Positions 55,056 through 64,000 of a stretch of 64,000 nt of DNA are shown here, piece after piece; the stretch's first letter is position 1; every line of letters starts with the position of its first letter. Origin of the DNA: Paludibacteraceae bacterium (GTDB taxonomy: Bacteria; Bacteroidota; Bacteroidia; Bacteroidales; Paludibacteraceae); assembly GCA_017478225.1 (NCBI GenBank), contig JAFVDX010000010.1:78674-142673 (forward strand), written 5' to 3'. Below the pieces are notes generated by a model. That model had not been told where the DNA came from. It ran no database searches and saw only the letters and a list, made by a program, of their open reading frames with translations. The position numbers were made by a program, and so were the translations under genes.

Positions 55056-58000
55056 ATGAAAAGATTTATTTCACGCCTTGTTATGCTTGTTTGTTTGATG
55101 ACTTATCCTCTTATAGGCTCTGCTGTTACTCAGGCCTACTATGAGGAATTCACCACCTCAAGCACAACAGCACTGCCCACAGGTTGGACAAGGAGTTCCA
55201 GTTTGTACTGGAAATTAGGAGGAGCAAATAGTTATATTTATTATCAAACTACTTCTTCCGCAGGAAATGGCGCAACCATGACCTCTCCTATGATTGACAT
55301 CTCTATGCTCAACTACAAGCCTGTACTGCGTTTTAGTATGTGGCAATTAGTTAACCAAGGAGTTTCAGATGTGTTGGTTGTAAAATATCGCACAACGGCT
55401 GATGGCGATTTGACGGTTATTGACACTATTAGCAACCCCTCACTGAATGGAGCAGCCAATGAGTATGTATATGAATTACCAACTGATTTAACTCAGATTC
55501 AATTGGTTCTTGAGGGACACACACAATCGGCAGGTGGGTTCTATATCGACTACTTAATATTAGAAAACTCATCTAAATGTACTCAAGAAATCAAGAATTT
55601 ACAAGCAGAAAAAGAGTACCTCACTGTTAGTTCGGCTCTTATTTCATGGTCTCCCGCTACCACAGGTGCATTCGTAGGCTACGACATCAAAGTAAGTTCT
55701 ACAGAGATGAGCAAGGCCGACTTGATAAACAACAAAGAAGCCGATGTACTTAACTCTTCTGACTATACAAGCGAAGAGTTAGCACTAAGCGGACTGCAGT
55801 CTAACACTACTTACTATGTCTATGTCCGCACTAATTGCGGCGAAGGCGAGCAAAGTGCATGGGCGGAGATCTCTTTCACTACTCCGTGCGCTTTATCAAA
55901 ACCAACAGACATAAATCTTGACTTCGAAACAGAGTTAGGAGAGTGTTACACTACCCTTGTACAAAAACGCTATCCCTCCGCTGCCGCTACATCATCCAAA
56001 GCAGCAATCACTAAATCTTCACTTATTGAAGGAGAAAATCTGTTCTATTTTTACGCACAAAAAGATGTAGATTCATATCTATTCTTCCCCGCACTTGATT
56101 TTGACGCTGGCAAAAGCATTAAAGACTATCAAATCAGTTTTACTGCACGCGGAAATAGTGCAACCTACAGAACACTTTATGTGGGGGTTGCAGATGCACA
56201 TTCACCTGCAGCAATCACTCAACTTCATGAGATTACATTGCCTGCAAATACAACCAATTACGATATCGTTCTACCTTTTGCAGACTATCAAGGCACAGGG
56301 TCTTCAATAGTTATCTATGCCTTAGGTAATGGTGGAAGCCACATGGTTTATATCGACAATGTAAAAGTAGAAAATTACTTAGGCTGTGCCACACCACTTT
56401 TTGCCAGTGTAGATAAATACGGTGCTGACTTTGCTAACATCAAGTGGAACGGCTCCGAAAACAGTAATTACAACATCTTGTTCTCCACCAAAGAACTCAC
56501 GGCCGAAGCATTGGCTGAAGCAACTGCAAGCACCGATGGGGTGGCTATATATCAGACCAACATCAGTGGACTGTCGTTCAATTCGGGCGCTCAACTAACT
56601 CCCGGCACTACTTATTATGTATATATTCAAGGTGTATGCAATACTCAATGGGCTAAAACAAGTTTTACAACTAACTATCGCATGACCATTCCTTTTGCAG
56701 AACCATTCAACACCTCAAGCGGATATGCAGATGCTGACTTTGTTACCGCCAATTATACTACCATTCCTTCTGATTTCAAAATCAAGATAGGTGCACGCAC
56801 CTCTGCCGATGCCAATCAAGCCTTCAGTACAACCTATAAGGAATATTTGGTAACCGCACAGAACAACACAGATCCTGCTGACGTTCAGAAAGATGGTTCG
56901 TTATATATGAAATCCGGCACAAGCGGCTATGTATATATGATTCTGCCTGAATTACCTCAGGATGTAACAGTACAACAATTGGCTCTTACTTTCTATCTTA
57001 GAGCCTCTGCCGCCGCAAGCGCAACTGCCATGACGGGTAAGTTCCTTGTTGGTGTAAGCGATAAGGCTGATGTAACACTTGCCACTGGCGAGTTTATGAA
57101 AGAAGCATTGACTATTATCGACACACTTAGCGTAGAAACAAAAACCACTTGGGAACAAAAAACTGTATATTTCCGTCGCTACACAGGCATAGGTAAGTAT
57201 ATTGTACTCCTCACTCCAAATGTAGCCACAGAGTATTGGATTGACGATATCAATATCGACTACGCTCCATCATGCCTGCCGATAAGAAACCTCACAGCAA
57301 CAGCAACCGATGTGGACAAAGTGATGTTGCAATGGGAAGAACAAGCACTTGCAACAAGTTGGAACATAAAAGTGAGCCGCAATAAAATAACTGACTTTAG
57401 TCAAACAGCCGAGTTGACAGACAGAACTGTTAGCACAAAACTGTTTGTTCAAGAAAACTTGAATGCCGGAGACACTATCTATGCATATGTCCGTCCTGCT
57501 AACTGCGATGTAGAATGGCAAGAGACTATGGGAATAAGTCGCTACGCCATCGATGCTCAAGAAGGCTGGTACAACGATTTCTCCAAGTACGAACTTACAG
57601 GCTCAAGCAATCCGCCTTACGACTTGTTCACAGGCAACTATATAAACACACCAACTACCTCTAATGTTCCCTATGTATATGCAACAGCATGGAACAAATC
57701 TTACTATACAGGCACAGAATGTACTCCTAATAGTTTGCTTATGGGCGGAACAAAAGGTGCGTATGTAATTTTACCCAAAGTTATAAATGGTGATGTAAAA
57801 GATGTTAATCTTACATTCTGGTTCTATTACGAAAACAGCACTACCAACAACAAGGGAGAGTTGTTTATAGGCGTAGTGGAAGATCCGCTTAATGTGTCAG
57901 AAACAACAATAACTGATGTTGCTACCGTTTCACAACTCATGCGTAGTGCAGATTTCCATCAAGTGTCTCTATCCTCTTATCAAGGAACAGGTAAATACAT

Positions 58001-61000
58001 CATCTTGTATATACCCGCCACTTCAGGCACTTCGCCTAAGTATTATTTAGACAACATCACCGTTCTGTCGGCGTCTCAACCACAACAAGTAACCGAAGTC
58101 GAAGCCACTGCAACTACTGCTAATTCCATAACTCTTGACTGGAAAGAAAACGGCGTTGCCACCAACTGGAATATTCGTGTATTCACCTCCGAAGTTGACG
58201 ATCCTGACCAAGCAACACCTATAAAGGAATTTACCAACACTTCTTCCAAACCTCTTACTATCACAGGTCTTGAGGCTGCAACCTTATATTATGTATATAT
58301 TCAGTCTAATCAGGGGAGCAAAGGTAATGGTGCATGGTCAAGTGTTACTACTGTTTGGACTCAGTGCGAAGCCGTCAAATCAGAATCCATGCCATGGACA
58401 TTCGACTTCAATTTCATCAGTCCATTCACACAAGCGCAGGCTCCTACTCAAACAATTTTGCCTCCATGTATTAACATAGGTTTCGTAAATACCAATACTT
58501 CAAGCACAACAGCATATTATCCTATCGTTCAAGCATCGGCAACACAATCATCCGACGCTTATGCCTACTTACGAGACCATACCTACAACGACCAATATGG
58601 CTCTACTGATTACAACATCTTGCGCTTCAATCCTTCTACCGCATCTAAAGCATGGATAATTCTGCCCGAAACAGAAGAAGACATCAAGAACTTACAATTA
58701 CGCTTCTATGGTGCATGGGGCGACTACTATGGCAATCAGAACGGCACAAGTTATGGCGGCATAGCAGAAATAGGCGTATATGAAGGCGACGACGAAAATG
58801 GCCAACCAATTTTTACCTACACAGGTCATTTCGCTACCGTTGAGCGCGGATGGAACGAAGGACTATTCTATTTCGACAACTACACCGGCTCAGGCAAACG
58901 AATCGCTATTGTGGTAGATGCGCTCAAATTCGCAGAAGAAAACGGATTGGCTAACAACAAAAACCTGCCACTCAATATTGATGATATCGAAATAAAGAAA
59001 GCACCATCATGCCGCAGAGTAACTGACATATTCACTACTGCTCTTGACAGCATCGGGGCTACCATCAGTTGGACTAAAGCAAAAGACGAAACCGCTTGGA
59101 ATGTGAAAGTAAGCACTTCCGCTATTGACGCAGCCACAGTCACCGAAGGATTAGTTTTGAACACAACTACTACACAACCAAGTGTCGTTCTAACTGGTCT
59201 TACACAAGGAACCACATATTATGTATATGTTCAATCTAAGAATGACCAAGAAGTAGGCGACTGGAGCAAAGCATACAATTTCAAGACACTTTGGAGTGCT
59301 CTTGAATTGCCTTACTCAGAAGATTTCGAAGCATACGATGTCAACGAAGTACCAAGTATGTATTATCACTACTTAGGCTCTGACGCTACCGACGAGATTC
59401 AAACCGCCAAAGCATTCTTCGTATCGGCTGTCGGAACCTCCGGCTCCACTCCGCGGGCAGCAGTTGAAGGTTCACTTCGACATTTCAACATAAAGAACTC
59501 TACAAAAGACTATGTTGACTACTTCGTAATGCCGGCATTCAAACTCGCAAATGGCAATTTAGCAGATGTAAGAGACTTGCAAATTACATATAAACTGACA
59601 AGTAATGTTACTGTCTATACACCTGTCACCATCGGAGTAATGTCCGACCCCAACAAAGTATCTACTTTCGTTCCATACGAAAACGATACCACTCGCTACT
59701 CATCGGCTCCTCCGGTTTGGAGCGATTGCTATCATAACTTCAAAAACTTCAAGGGCGGTGAGGATGATACTCAAGACTTGGCTGAATTCAAGTATATTGC
59801 CTTCCGTGTTGGTAATCGTATCTCTAACGCTACATCACTCGCACAAGCAGTAGGTAATGTATTTATCGATAATATCGAAATATCTGAATACGCACCATGT
59901 CCTAAACCGGCACAACTCATGGCAAGCAACATCACCAACTCAAGCGTCGATATTGCTTGGACAACCAATATCTCTGACCCGGAAATTGACAAAACCGCTG
60001 TTGTATATAATATCCGCGTATTTGACCAAATGCCAGAAAATGGAGCAGACGAAGGCTATATTAAGCAAACATCTGTCACAGGCACTCTTAATACTACCAT
60101 TGACGGCCTGAACGGAAATACATTATATTACATCTTCGTTTCTGCCGATTGCACAAGCGATTTAAATAGCGGTTGGAGCAGTGCATTGACCATCAGAACC
60201 GAATGTAATCCTACTCAGTCGCTACCATTCGTAGAAGACTTTGAAGGATTAAGCACTGAACTGAAAGTGCCATATTGCTGGACAGTGGCCAATTCGCCCG
60301 TTTTAATAAGAAACAGCAGCAGTTACAACTATGCTGCTTCCGGAAACACCGCCATGTCTCTACCTTCTACATCAAGTTCTACTGCACATAATATGCTTAT
60401 ATCACCTAAACTCGATGTAGAAAAACTCTCAGATATAACTATTCATTTCAATGCAGCAGCTACTTCATACTCCAATCTGAAACTTAATATCTATGCCGTT
60501 TCAGAGGCAGAATATGGTACTTCACAAACTGCAGCACGAGAACTCATCACCACTGTAGATATTCCTTATTATTACAAAGGCAAGAGTTATACTCATGCAC
60601 CATATATGGTTAGTCTAAGCCAGTATGTTTCCACAAACGATTATAAGTATATAGGCTTTGAGGCTCAAAATGGTCAGATAATAATCGATGATATCTACTT
60701 CGTAAGCAACACTGCCGATGCTGCATTACCTATTTTGGATTTACAGATAAAAGATAAAGCCGACACATGGGTAACCTATCAATTCAACGACTTCGATAGT
60801 CAAAAGGCAAGTTGGGAAATTGAATATGGCACCAAAGGCTTTGAGCAAGGCACAGGTACCACAACTGTTGCAACCAACCGAATCGACACGCTTAAAGGTT
60901 TGGCTCAAAACACAGAATACGACTTGTATATTCGTCGTTCGGCAGAAAGCCAGTGGCAGAAGTTGAGTTTCCAAACTGCTCCAACAGCCGCTGTTTTGCC

Positions 61001-63788
61001 TGAGTCATGCCAAGATGACTTCGCAGATGCAAGTCTTTGGACAAGATTACAAGGCAAAGTCAGAGATAGTGAAAATATCAACAACTCGTATGTTTGGTAT
61101 TGGCGCCTATTGGAAGTAAATGAAGGAGATAACTATAACTTTGTAGCACAAGCAGATATTCGCAATCATGCTATTGCTAATTCTGCAGACGCTACAGTAA
61201 GCGATAGCGCAATCCTCTCTATGGCAATTGTTCCTGCATATTATGAAAGCCTCAACTCAAATGATGCAGGTCAGTTCACGCGTTTCCCGTTGGCAGTTAC
61301 TCCTTCCGGCGTCGTACCGGCTGTTGGGTCTGTAACTACTTTCTTTGAAGGAACCAACACTATGAGTGCTTCAGAAGACCTCCGTGAATTCGCTATATTC
61401 AAATTAGGCTATGGCGTCAATTGCGGCGTTGAGCAACCTGACACTACCTTCAAGAAAGTAGTCAATCTTACCCCTGGATTATACAAAATACTCTATCGCT
61501 ACTACAACAAGCAGGGTGTTGAGGCAGGACTTCCTCCTATGCTCAAATCGGTTTCGCTAAGCGAGTATAATTGTGTACAACCAACTGGTGTTAAGATTGA
61601 AGAACTCAAAGATACAGAAGCAACCTTCTCATGGCAAGCAGGTAAGAGCGAGAACTTTGAAGTCGTAGTCGCAGGAAGAGGCTACAACAATCCGTTTGCA
61701 CTTGACGAAGAAAATATGTATTTCCACCAAATTGTAGAAGGTCAAAAGACATGTAAAGTAACAGGACTTGAGAGTGGTAAAGAATACTCGTTCTATGTAC
61801 GCACAATGTGCTTGGCTGAATATACCGACTTCGCTGAGTTGCCCTTCAAGACTGTTTGTCCGTTGCAGACATTGCCTTTGGTAGAGGAATTTAATGAAAT
61901 GCCTGACTGCTGGCTCCGTTTCAACGAAACATCAGGACTTGAAAACTCAATCAACGAAAATTACACACATATCAAGACCATTACCGACTACGACGAGGCA
62001 GGGCAGGAAAGTAATATATTCTCTGTATTGGTATTGCAATCCGGAACTACACTTGCTATCCCTGCTACAGAAGAAAATATCAACAACCTGAAAATAGAGA
62101 TGTCTATTCATGCTGGTACAGGATTTACATATAATTCTGAACTTGAATTAGGAATAATGGATCCCCGCGATGCTAATTCGTTCCAAAGCATTGCCACCTA
62201 CACAACAACCGAAAACCATAGTCTGAGTGCACATACTCCGTATCACTTCGACAAGATATCTTATCGTGGTCATAAACTTCAGAATGTGGACAATTTGGTA
62301 TTTGCTGTTCGTCCTAAGGGCATTGCAAGTTCTACAACAAGCAGTATTCCTACATGGATTGACTATATCAAACTAAGTAAATTACCACAATGGCTTGAGC
62401 CTGAGAATGTTCAAGTACTTGACATCACTTCCACTTCGGCTACATTCACATGGACTGCAGCCAATAATGAAACCGCATGGAAAGTAAAAGTAGGTGATGA
62501 GGTTTATGATGCCACTCAAATCCCATTTGTGGTTTCAGGACTTACACCGGATTCATTGTATCAAGTATCTGTCGCTTCTGTATATGAGGGCGGAATATCT
62601 GAATATACAGAACCTATAGAGTTTATGACAGGCTGTAGCGTATATGCTGCACCTTATATCCAAGACTTCAAGGGCAACAGAGGCAATGGTGCAATAGACC
62701 TTACTTGCTGGGACAACTACATAACCACTTCTTCTATCGAAGATGTATTTGCAGGCAATACTCTACCTCAAGCACCTGCCGCTTACTTGAGCAATAATGC
62801 TAAATGGTATCTGCAAAGCACTTTGGGCGGAAAACATGCCGTTTCTACCGAAGGCACAGCCGGCTACAGATGGCTTATCTCACCAAATATTGAAATCGCA
62901 GATAATACCCATTTGTCATTTGGTCTGGCTCGCACAGCAGGTAAGAAGATGCTTACTGACTTCTATGTCGCTATATCTCTTGATGGCGGTCAGACATGGG
63001 AAGAAGAAGACGCACAGAGATTCTCATTGCTCACCTTCGATGTAGAGTCATTTGATATACCTCAAATCATTGACTTGAGCAAGTACGCCGGCAAAACCAT
63101 ACGAGTTGCTTTCTATCATGGCGTAAATGAAGCAAAAGAAAACCCCAGTCAGTTGCATCTTGGTAATATACGATTCAACTGCCTTGAGACTATCAACTAT
63201 AGCGACAAGGCTTGCGAAGGCATGGATTACGAAGGTGAGTTCTTCTATTTTGCTAAAGAAGAACTTGTCAATGGAGTGCAAACTTACAAACGCTTTGCGG
63301 CTGCTAACAACAGCGAGTGCGACAGTTTAATCACTCTTACTCTTGAAACCATGCCGATTGAATACGAGACTGTTCAAGAACAAACATGTCCGGGCATGAG
63401 TGTTATATACGAAGGCGAAGAATACGAACTCCCTGAAGGATATGATTATGTAGAGCACACTATTCGCACCAACACTCAAGACGGATGCTATAAGGTAGTT
63501 ACACTGCAAATAAGCAAAGGCGAGGATTGCATTGATACCAATTTGGATAACATGCACACCGACATCTACCTTATGCCTAATGTGGCTAAAGCATCACAAA
63601 TACTCACAATATCAGGCAATACTGAAACTATTGAGAGCGCACAAGTATTTGATGCAAGAGGTGCATATATTCTCCAACTCAACAATGGCGAATACTCATT
63701 TGAAGCACCACAAACACAAGGTATGTATATGCTCCGCATAACACTCAAATCTGGCAAAACAATTACCGAGAGATTCGTCGTAAGATAA
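55056..63788 (+). CDS. Giant secreted fibronectin-III / jelly-roll protein, 2910 aa
   Basis: The complete giant of the right arm has a signal peptide (MKRFISRLVMLVCLMTYPLI), then alternating jelly-roll/MAM-like domains (each ending near YIDN or IDDI motifs) and nine fibronectin-III modules marked by TTYYVYV-type strands. A last jelly-roll domain (WLISPNIEIADNTHLSFGLA, LDGGQTWEEED) is followed by two Cys modules (SECDSLITLTL and a degenerate one). The final 75 residues (YLMPNVAKASQILTISG ... GMYMLRITLKSGKTITERF) form a type-A T9SS sorting domain. It starts 45 bases after the 1061-aa gene with no promoter between, so it is co-transcribed. Probably a surface adhesin or matrix protein; this is inference. 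Confidence 0.92.
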   Translation: MKRFISRLVMLVCLMTYPLIGSAVTQAYYEEFTTSSTTALPTGWTRSSSLYWKLGGANSYIYYQTTSSAGNGATMTSPMIDISMLNYKPVLRFSMWQLVNQGVSDVLVVKYRTTADGDLTVIDTISNPSLNGAANEYVYELPTDLTQIQLVLEGHTQSAGGFYIDYLILENSSKCTQEIKNLQAEKEYLTVSSALISWSPATTGAFVGYDIKVSSTEMSKADLINNKEADVLNSSDYTSEELALSGLQSNTTYYVYVRTNCGEGEQSAWAEISFTTPCALSKPTDINLDFETELGECYTTLVQKRYPSAAATSSKAAITKSSLIEGENLFYFYAQKDVDSYLFFPALDFDAGKSIKDYQISFTARGNSATYRTLYVGVADAHSPAAITQLHEITLPANTTNYDIVLPFADYQGTGSSIVIYALGNGGSHMVYIDNVKVENYLGCATPLFASVDKYGADFANIKWNGSENSNYNILFSTKELTAEALAEATASTDGVAIYQTNISGLSFNSGAQLTPGTTYYVYIQGVCNTQWAKTSFTTNYRMTIPFAEPFNTSSGYADADFVTANYTTIPSDFKIKIGARTSADANQAFSTTYKEYLVTAQNNTDPADVQKDGSLYMKSGTSGYVYMILPELPQDVTVQQLALTFYLRASAAASATAMTGKFLVGVSDKADVTLATGEFMKEALTIIDTLSVETKTTWEQKTVYFRRYTGIGKYIVLLTPNVATEYWIDDINIDYAPSCLPIRNLTATATDVDKVMLQWEEQALATSWNIKVSRNKITDFSQTAELTDRTVSTKLFVQENLNAGDTIYAYVRPANCDVEWQETMGISRYAIDAQEGWYNDFSKYELTGSSNPPYDLFTGNYINTPTTSNVPYVYATAWNKSYYTGTECTPNSLLMGGTKGAYVILPKVINGDVKDVNLTFWFYYENSTTNNKGELFIGVVEDPLNVSETTITDVATVSQLMRSADFHQVSLSSYQGTGKYIILYIPATSGTSPKYYLDNITVLSASQPQQVTEVEATATTANSITLDWKENGVATNWNIRVFTSEVDDPDQATPIKEFTNTSSKPLTITGLEAATLYYVYIQSNQGSKGNGAWSSVTTVWTQCEAVKSESMPWTFDFNFISPFTQAQAPTQTILPPCINIGFVNTNTSSTTAYYPIVQASATQSSDAYAYLRDHTYNDQYGSTDYNILRFNPSTASKAWIILPETEEDIKNLQLRFYGAWGDYYGNQNGTSYGGIAEIGVYEGDDENGQPIFTYTGHFATVERGWNEGLFYFDNYTGSGKRIAIVVDALKFAEENGLANNKNLPLNIDDIEIKKAPSCRRVTDIFTTALDSIGATISWTKAKDETAWNVKVSTSAIDAATVTEGLVLNTTTTQPSVVLTGLTQGTTYYVYVQSKNDQEVGDWSKAYNFKTLWSALELPYSEDFEAYDVNEVPSMYYHYLGSDATDEIQTAKAFFVSAVGTSGSTPRAAVEGSLRHFNIKNSTKDYVDYFVMPAFKLANGNLADVRDLQITYKLTSNVTVYTPVTIGVMSDPNKVSTFVPYENDTTRYSSAPPVWSDCYHNFKNFKGGEDDTQDLAEFKYIAFRVGNRISNATSLAQAVGNVFIDNIEISEYAPCPKPAQLMASNITNSSVDIAWTTNISDPEIDKTAVVYNIRVFDQMPENGADEGYIKQTSVTGTLNTTIDGLNGNTLYYIFVSADCTSDLNSGWSSALTIRTECNPTQSLPFVEDFEGLSTELKVPYCWTVANSPVLIRNSSSYNYAASGNTAMSLPSTSSSTAHNMLISPKLDVEKLSDITIHFNAAATSYSNLKLNIYAVSEAEYGTSQTAARELITTVDIPYYYKGKSYTHAPYMVSLSQYVSTNDYKYIGFEAQNGQIIIDDIYFVSNTADAALPILDLQIKDKADTWVTYQFNDFDSQKASWEIEYGTKGFEQGTGTTTVATNRIDTLKGLAQNTEYDLYIRRSAESQWQKLSFQTAPTAAVLPESCQDDFADASLWTRLQGKVRDSENINNSYVWYWRLLEVNEGDNYNFVAQADIRNHAIANSADATVSDSAILSMAIVPAYYESLNSNDAGQFTRFPLAVTPSGVVPAVGSVTTFFEGTNTMSASEDLREFAIFKLGYGVNCGVEQPDTTFKKVVNLTPGLYKILYRYYNKQGVEAGLPPMLKSVSLSEYNCVQPTGVKIEELKDTEATFSWQAGKSENFEVVVAGRGYNNPFALDEENMYFHQIVEGQKTCKVTGLESGKEYSFYVRTMCLAEYTDFAELPFKTVCPLQTLPLVEEFNEMPDCWLRFNETSGLENSINENYTHIKTITDYDEAGQESNIFSVLVLQSGTTLAIPATEENINNLKIEMSIHAGTGFTYNSELELGIMDPRDANSFQSIATYTTTENHSLSAHTPYHFDKISYRGHKLQNVDNLVFAVRPKGIASSTTSSIPTWIDYIKLSKLPQWLEPENVQVLDITSTSATFTWTAANNETAWKVKVGDEVYDATQIPFVVSGLTPDSLYQVSVASVYEGGISEYTEPIEFMTGCSVYAAPYIQDFKGNRGNGAIDLTCWDNYITTSSIEDVFAGNTLPQAPAAYLSNNAKWYLQSTLGGKHAVSTEGTAGYRWLISPNIEIADNTHLSFGLARTAGKKMLTDFYVAISLDGGQTWEEEDAQRFSLLTFDVESFDIPQIIDLSKYAGKTIRVAFYHGVNEAKENPSQLHLGNIRFNCLETINYSDKACEGMDYEGEFFYFAKEELVNGVQTYKRFAAANNSECDSLITLTLETMPIEYETVQEQTCPGMSVIYEGEEYELPEGYDYVEHTIRTNTQDGCYKVVTLQISKGEDCIDTNLDNMHTDIYLMPNVAKASQILTISGNTETIESAQVFDARGAYILQLNNGEYSFEAPQTQGMYMLRITLKSGKTITERFVVR

Positions 63789-63810
63789 AATACGATAAAT
63801 TCATTTTTCA

Positions 63811-63843
63811 AAGAAAAGGCTGCTATAATGGTGGCCTTTTCTT
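63811..63843 (+). terminator. Terminator of the right secreted-protein operon
   Basis: AAGAAAAGGC (63811-63820) and its exact complement GCCTTTTCTT (63834-63843) form a 10-base stem with a 13-base loop and an internal T-run. It lies 22 bases past the stop codon. Confidence 0.75.
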
Positions 63844-63848
63844 TATAA

Positions 63849-63880
63849 TTTGCACAATTAAATTATTAATACTACCTTTG
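63849..63880 (+). promoter_or_regulatory. Promoter of the gene at the right edge
   Basis: TTTG (63849-63852), a 20-base spacer and TACCTTTG (63873-63880) match the consensus. The start near 63887 gives a 60-base leader before ATG 63947. Confidence 0.75.
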
Positions 63881-63946
63881 CCGCGAAATCATAGACAATA
63901 AAACAATAAAAAAACTATATATCAATTTAACTAAATTCTTACAACG

Positions 63947-64000
63947 ATGAAAAAGATTTTATTTTTTGCCGCATCACTAATATGCGGTTTTATCTTTACA
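63947..64000 (+). CDS. Start of an unknown exported protein (partial)
   Basis: Only 18 codons are visible: MKKILFFAASLICGFIFT. The Lys-Lys start and hydrophobic run are typical of a signal peptide. It has its own promoter and follows the operon terminator, so it is a separate unit. Nothing more can be said. Confidence 0.65.
   Translation, partial: MKKILFFAASLICGFIFT

Larger units (their letters stand above)
48746..63788 (+). repeat. Right arm of the inverted, diverged three-gene duplication
   Basis: Genes of about 1025, 1061 and 2910 aa match in order the left-arm genes of 1050, 1061 and at least 3268 aa. The fibronectin-III modules of the two giants fall near the same residues: about 249, 516, 804, 1074, 1384, 1686, 1951, 2240 and 2498 here. 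Confidence 0.85.

Overview
The window looks like a chromosomal segment of a Bacteroidales bacterium (phylum Bacteroidota). The support is: AT-rich DNA; many promoters of the Bacteroidota type (TTTG, a 19-20 base spacer, then TAnnTTTG); almost no Shine-Dalgarno sequences; lineage-typical genes (DUF4271 protein next to hemD, a long IleS, a TGS/uridine-kinase-like nucleoside kinase, a BatA-type VWA protein, an rSAM/lipoprotein pair); and large secreted proteins with type IX secretion (T9SS)-like C-terminal tails. Species cannot be decided from the sequence. I see no rRNA, tRNA, CRISPR array or insertion sequence.

Layout. (1) 1-16374, minus strand: a three-gene operon for very large secreted proteins, transcribed as a 1050-aa protein, a 1061-aa protein, then a giant fibronectin-III protein of at least 3268 residues that runs off the left edge. 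(2) 16500-18650: groES-groEL behind a sigma-54-like promoter. (3) 18690-27377, plus strand: a PL8 polysaccharide lyase and a CNNM/CBS membrane protein; gcvH; then a tightly packed cluster of a radical-SAM-associated lipoprotein, its SPASM radical SAM enzyme, a PlsC-like acyltransferase, rdgB and an OafA-like acyltransferase. (4) 27345-39824, minus strand: phosphoethanolamine transferase, folE, a SPOR protein and a nucleoside kinase as one unit; trxB, an AsmA-like protein, a lipoprotein and ileS as another. (5) 40004-44164: a lone BatA-like protein, a candidate small RNA with its own promoter and terminator, then trmD, yidD, rnpA, hemD and the DUF4271 gene on the minus strand. (6) 44213-48572, plus strand: a GNAT-like protein, nfeD, floA, nagB and a TerB/J-domain protein. 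(7) 48661-63788, plus strand: a second three-gene operon for secreted proteins (about 1025, 1061 and 2910 aa). A further gene begins at 63947.

The most striking feature is that regions 1 and 7 are paralogous copies of one three-gene locus. They share gene order, gene sizes and domain order, lie in inverted orientation, and bracket about 32 kb of housekeeping genes. The two giant proteins carry nine fibronectin-III modules at nearly the same residue positions. All six proteins share Cys-rich modules ending in a GCDS-type motif. Synonymous sites are heavily diverged where the protein is identical, so the duplication is old and both copies appear to be under selection. They are probably T9SS-exported surface proteins, perhaps working as a set, but their function is not known to me.

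Other points of interest are the sigma-54-like groESL promoter with a palindrome beside it, the 41.1-kb small RNA candidate, the rSAM/lipoprotein/acyltransferase cluster, and a terminator-like hairpin abutting the rnpA start codon.
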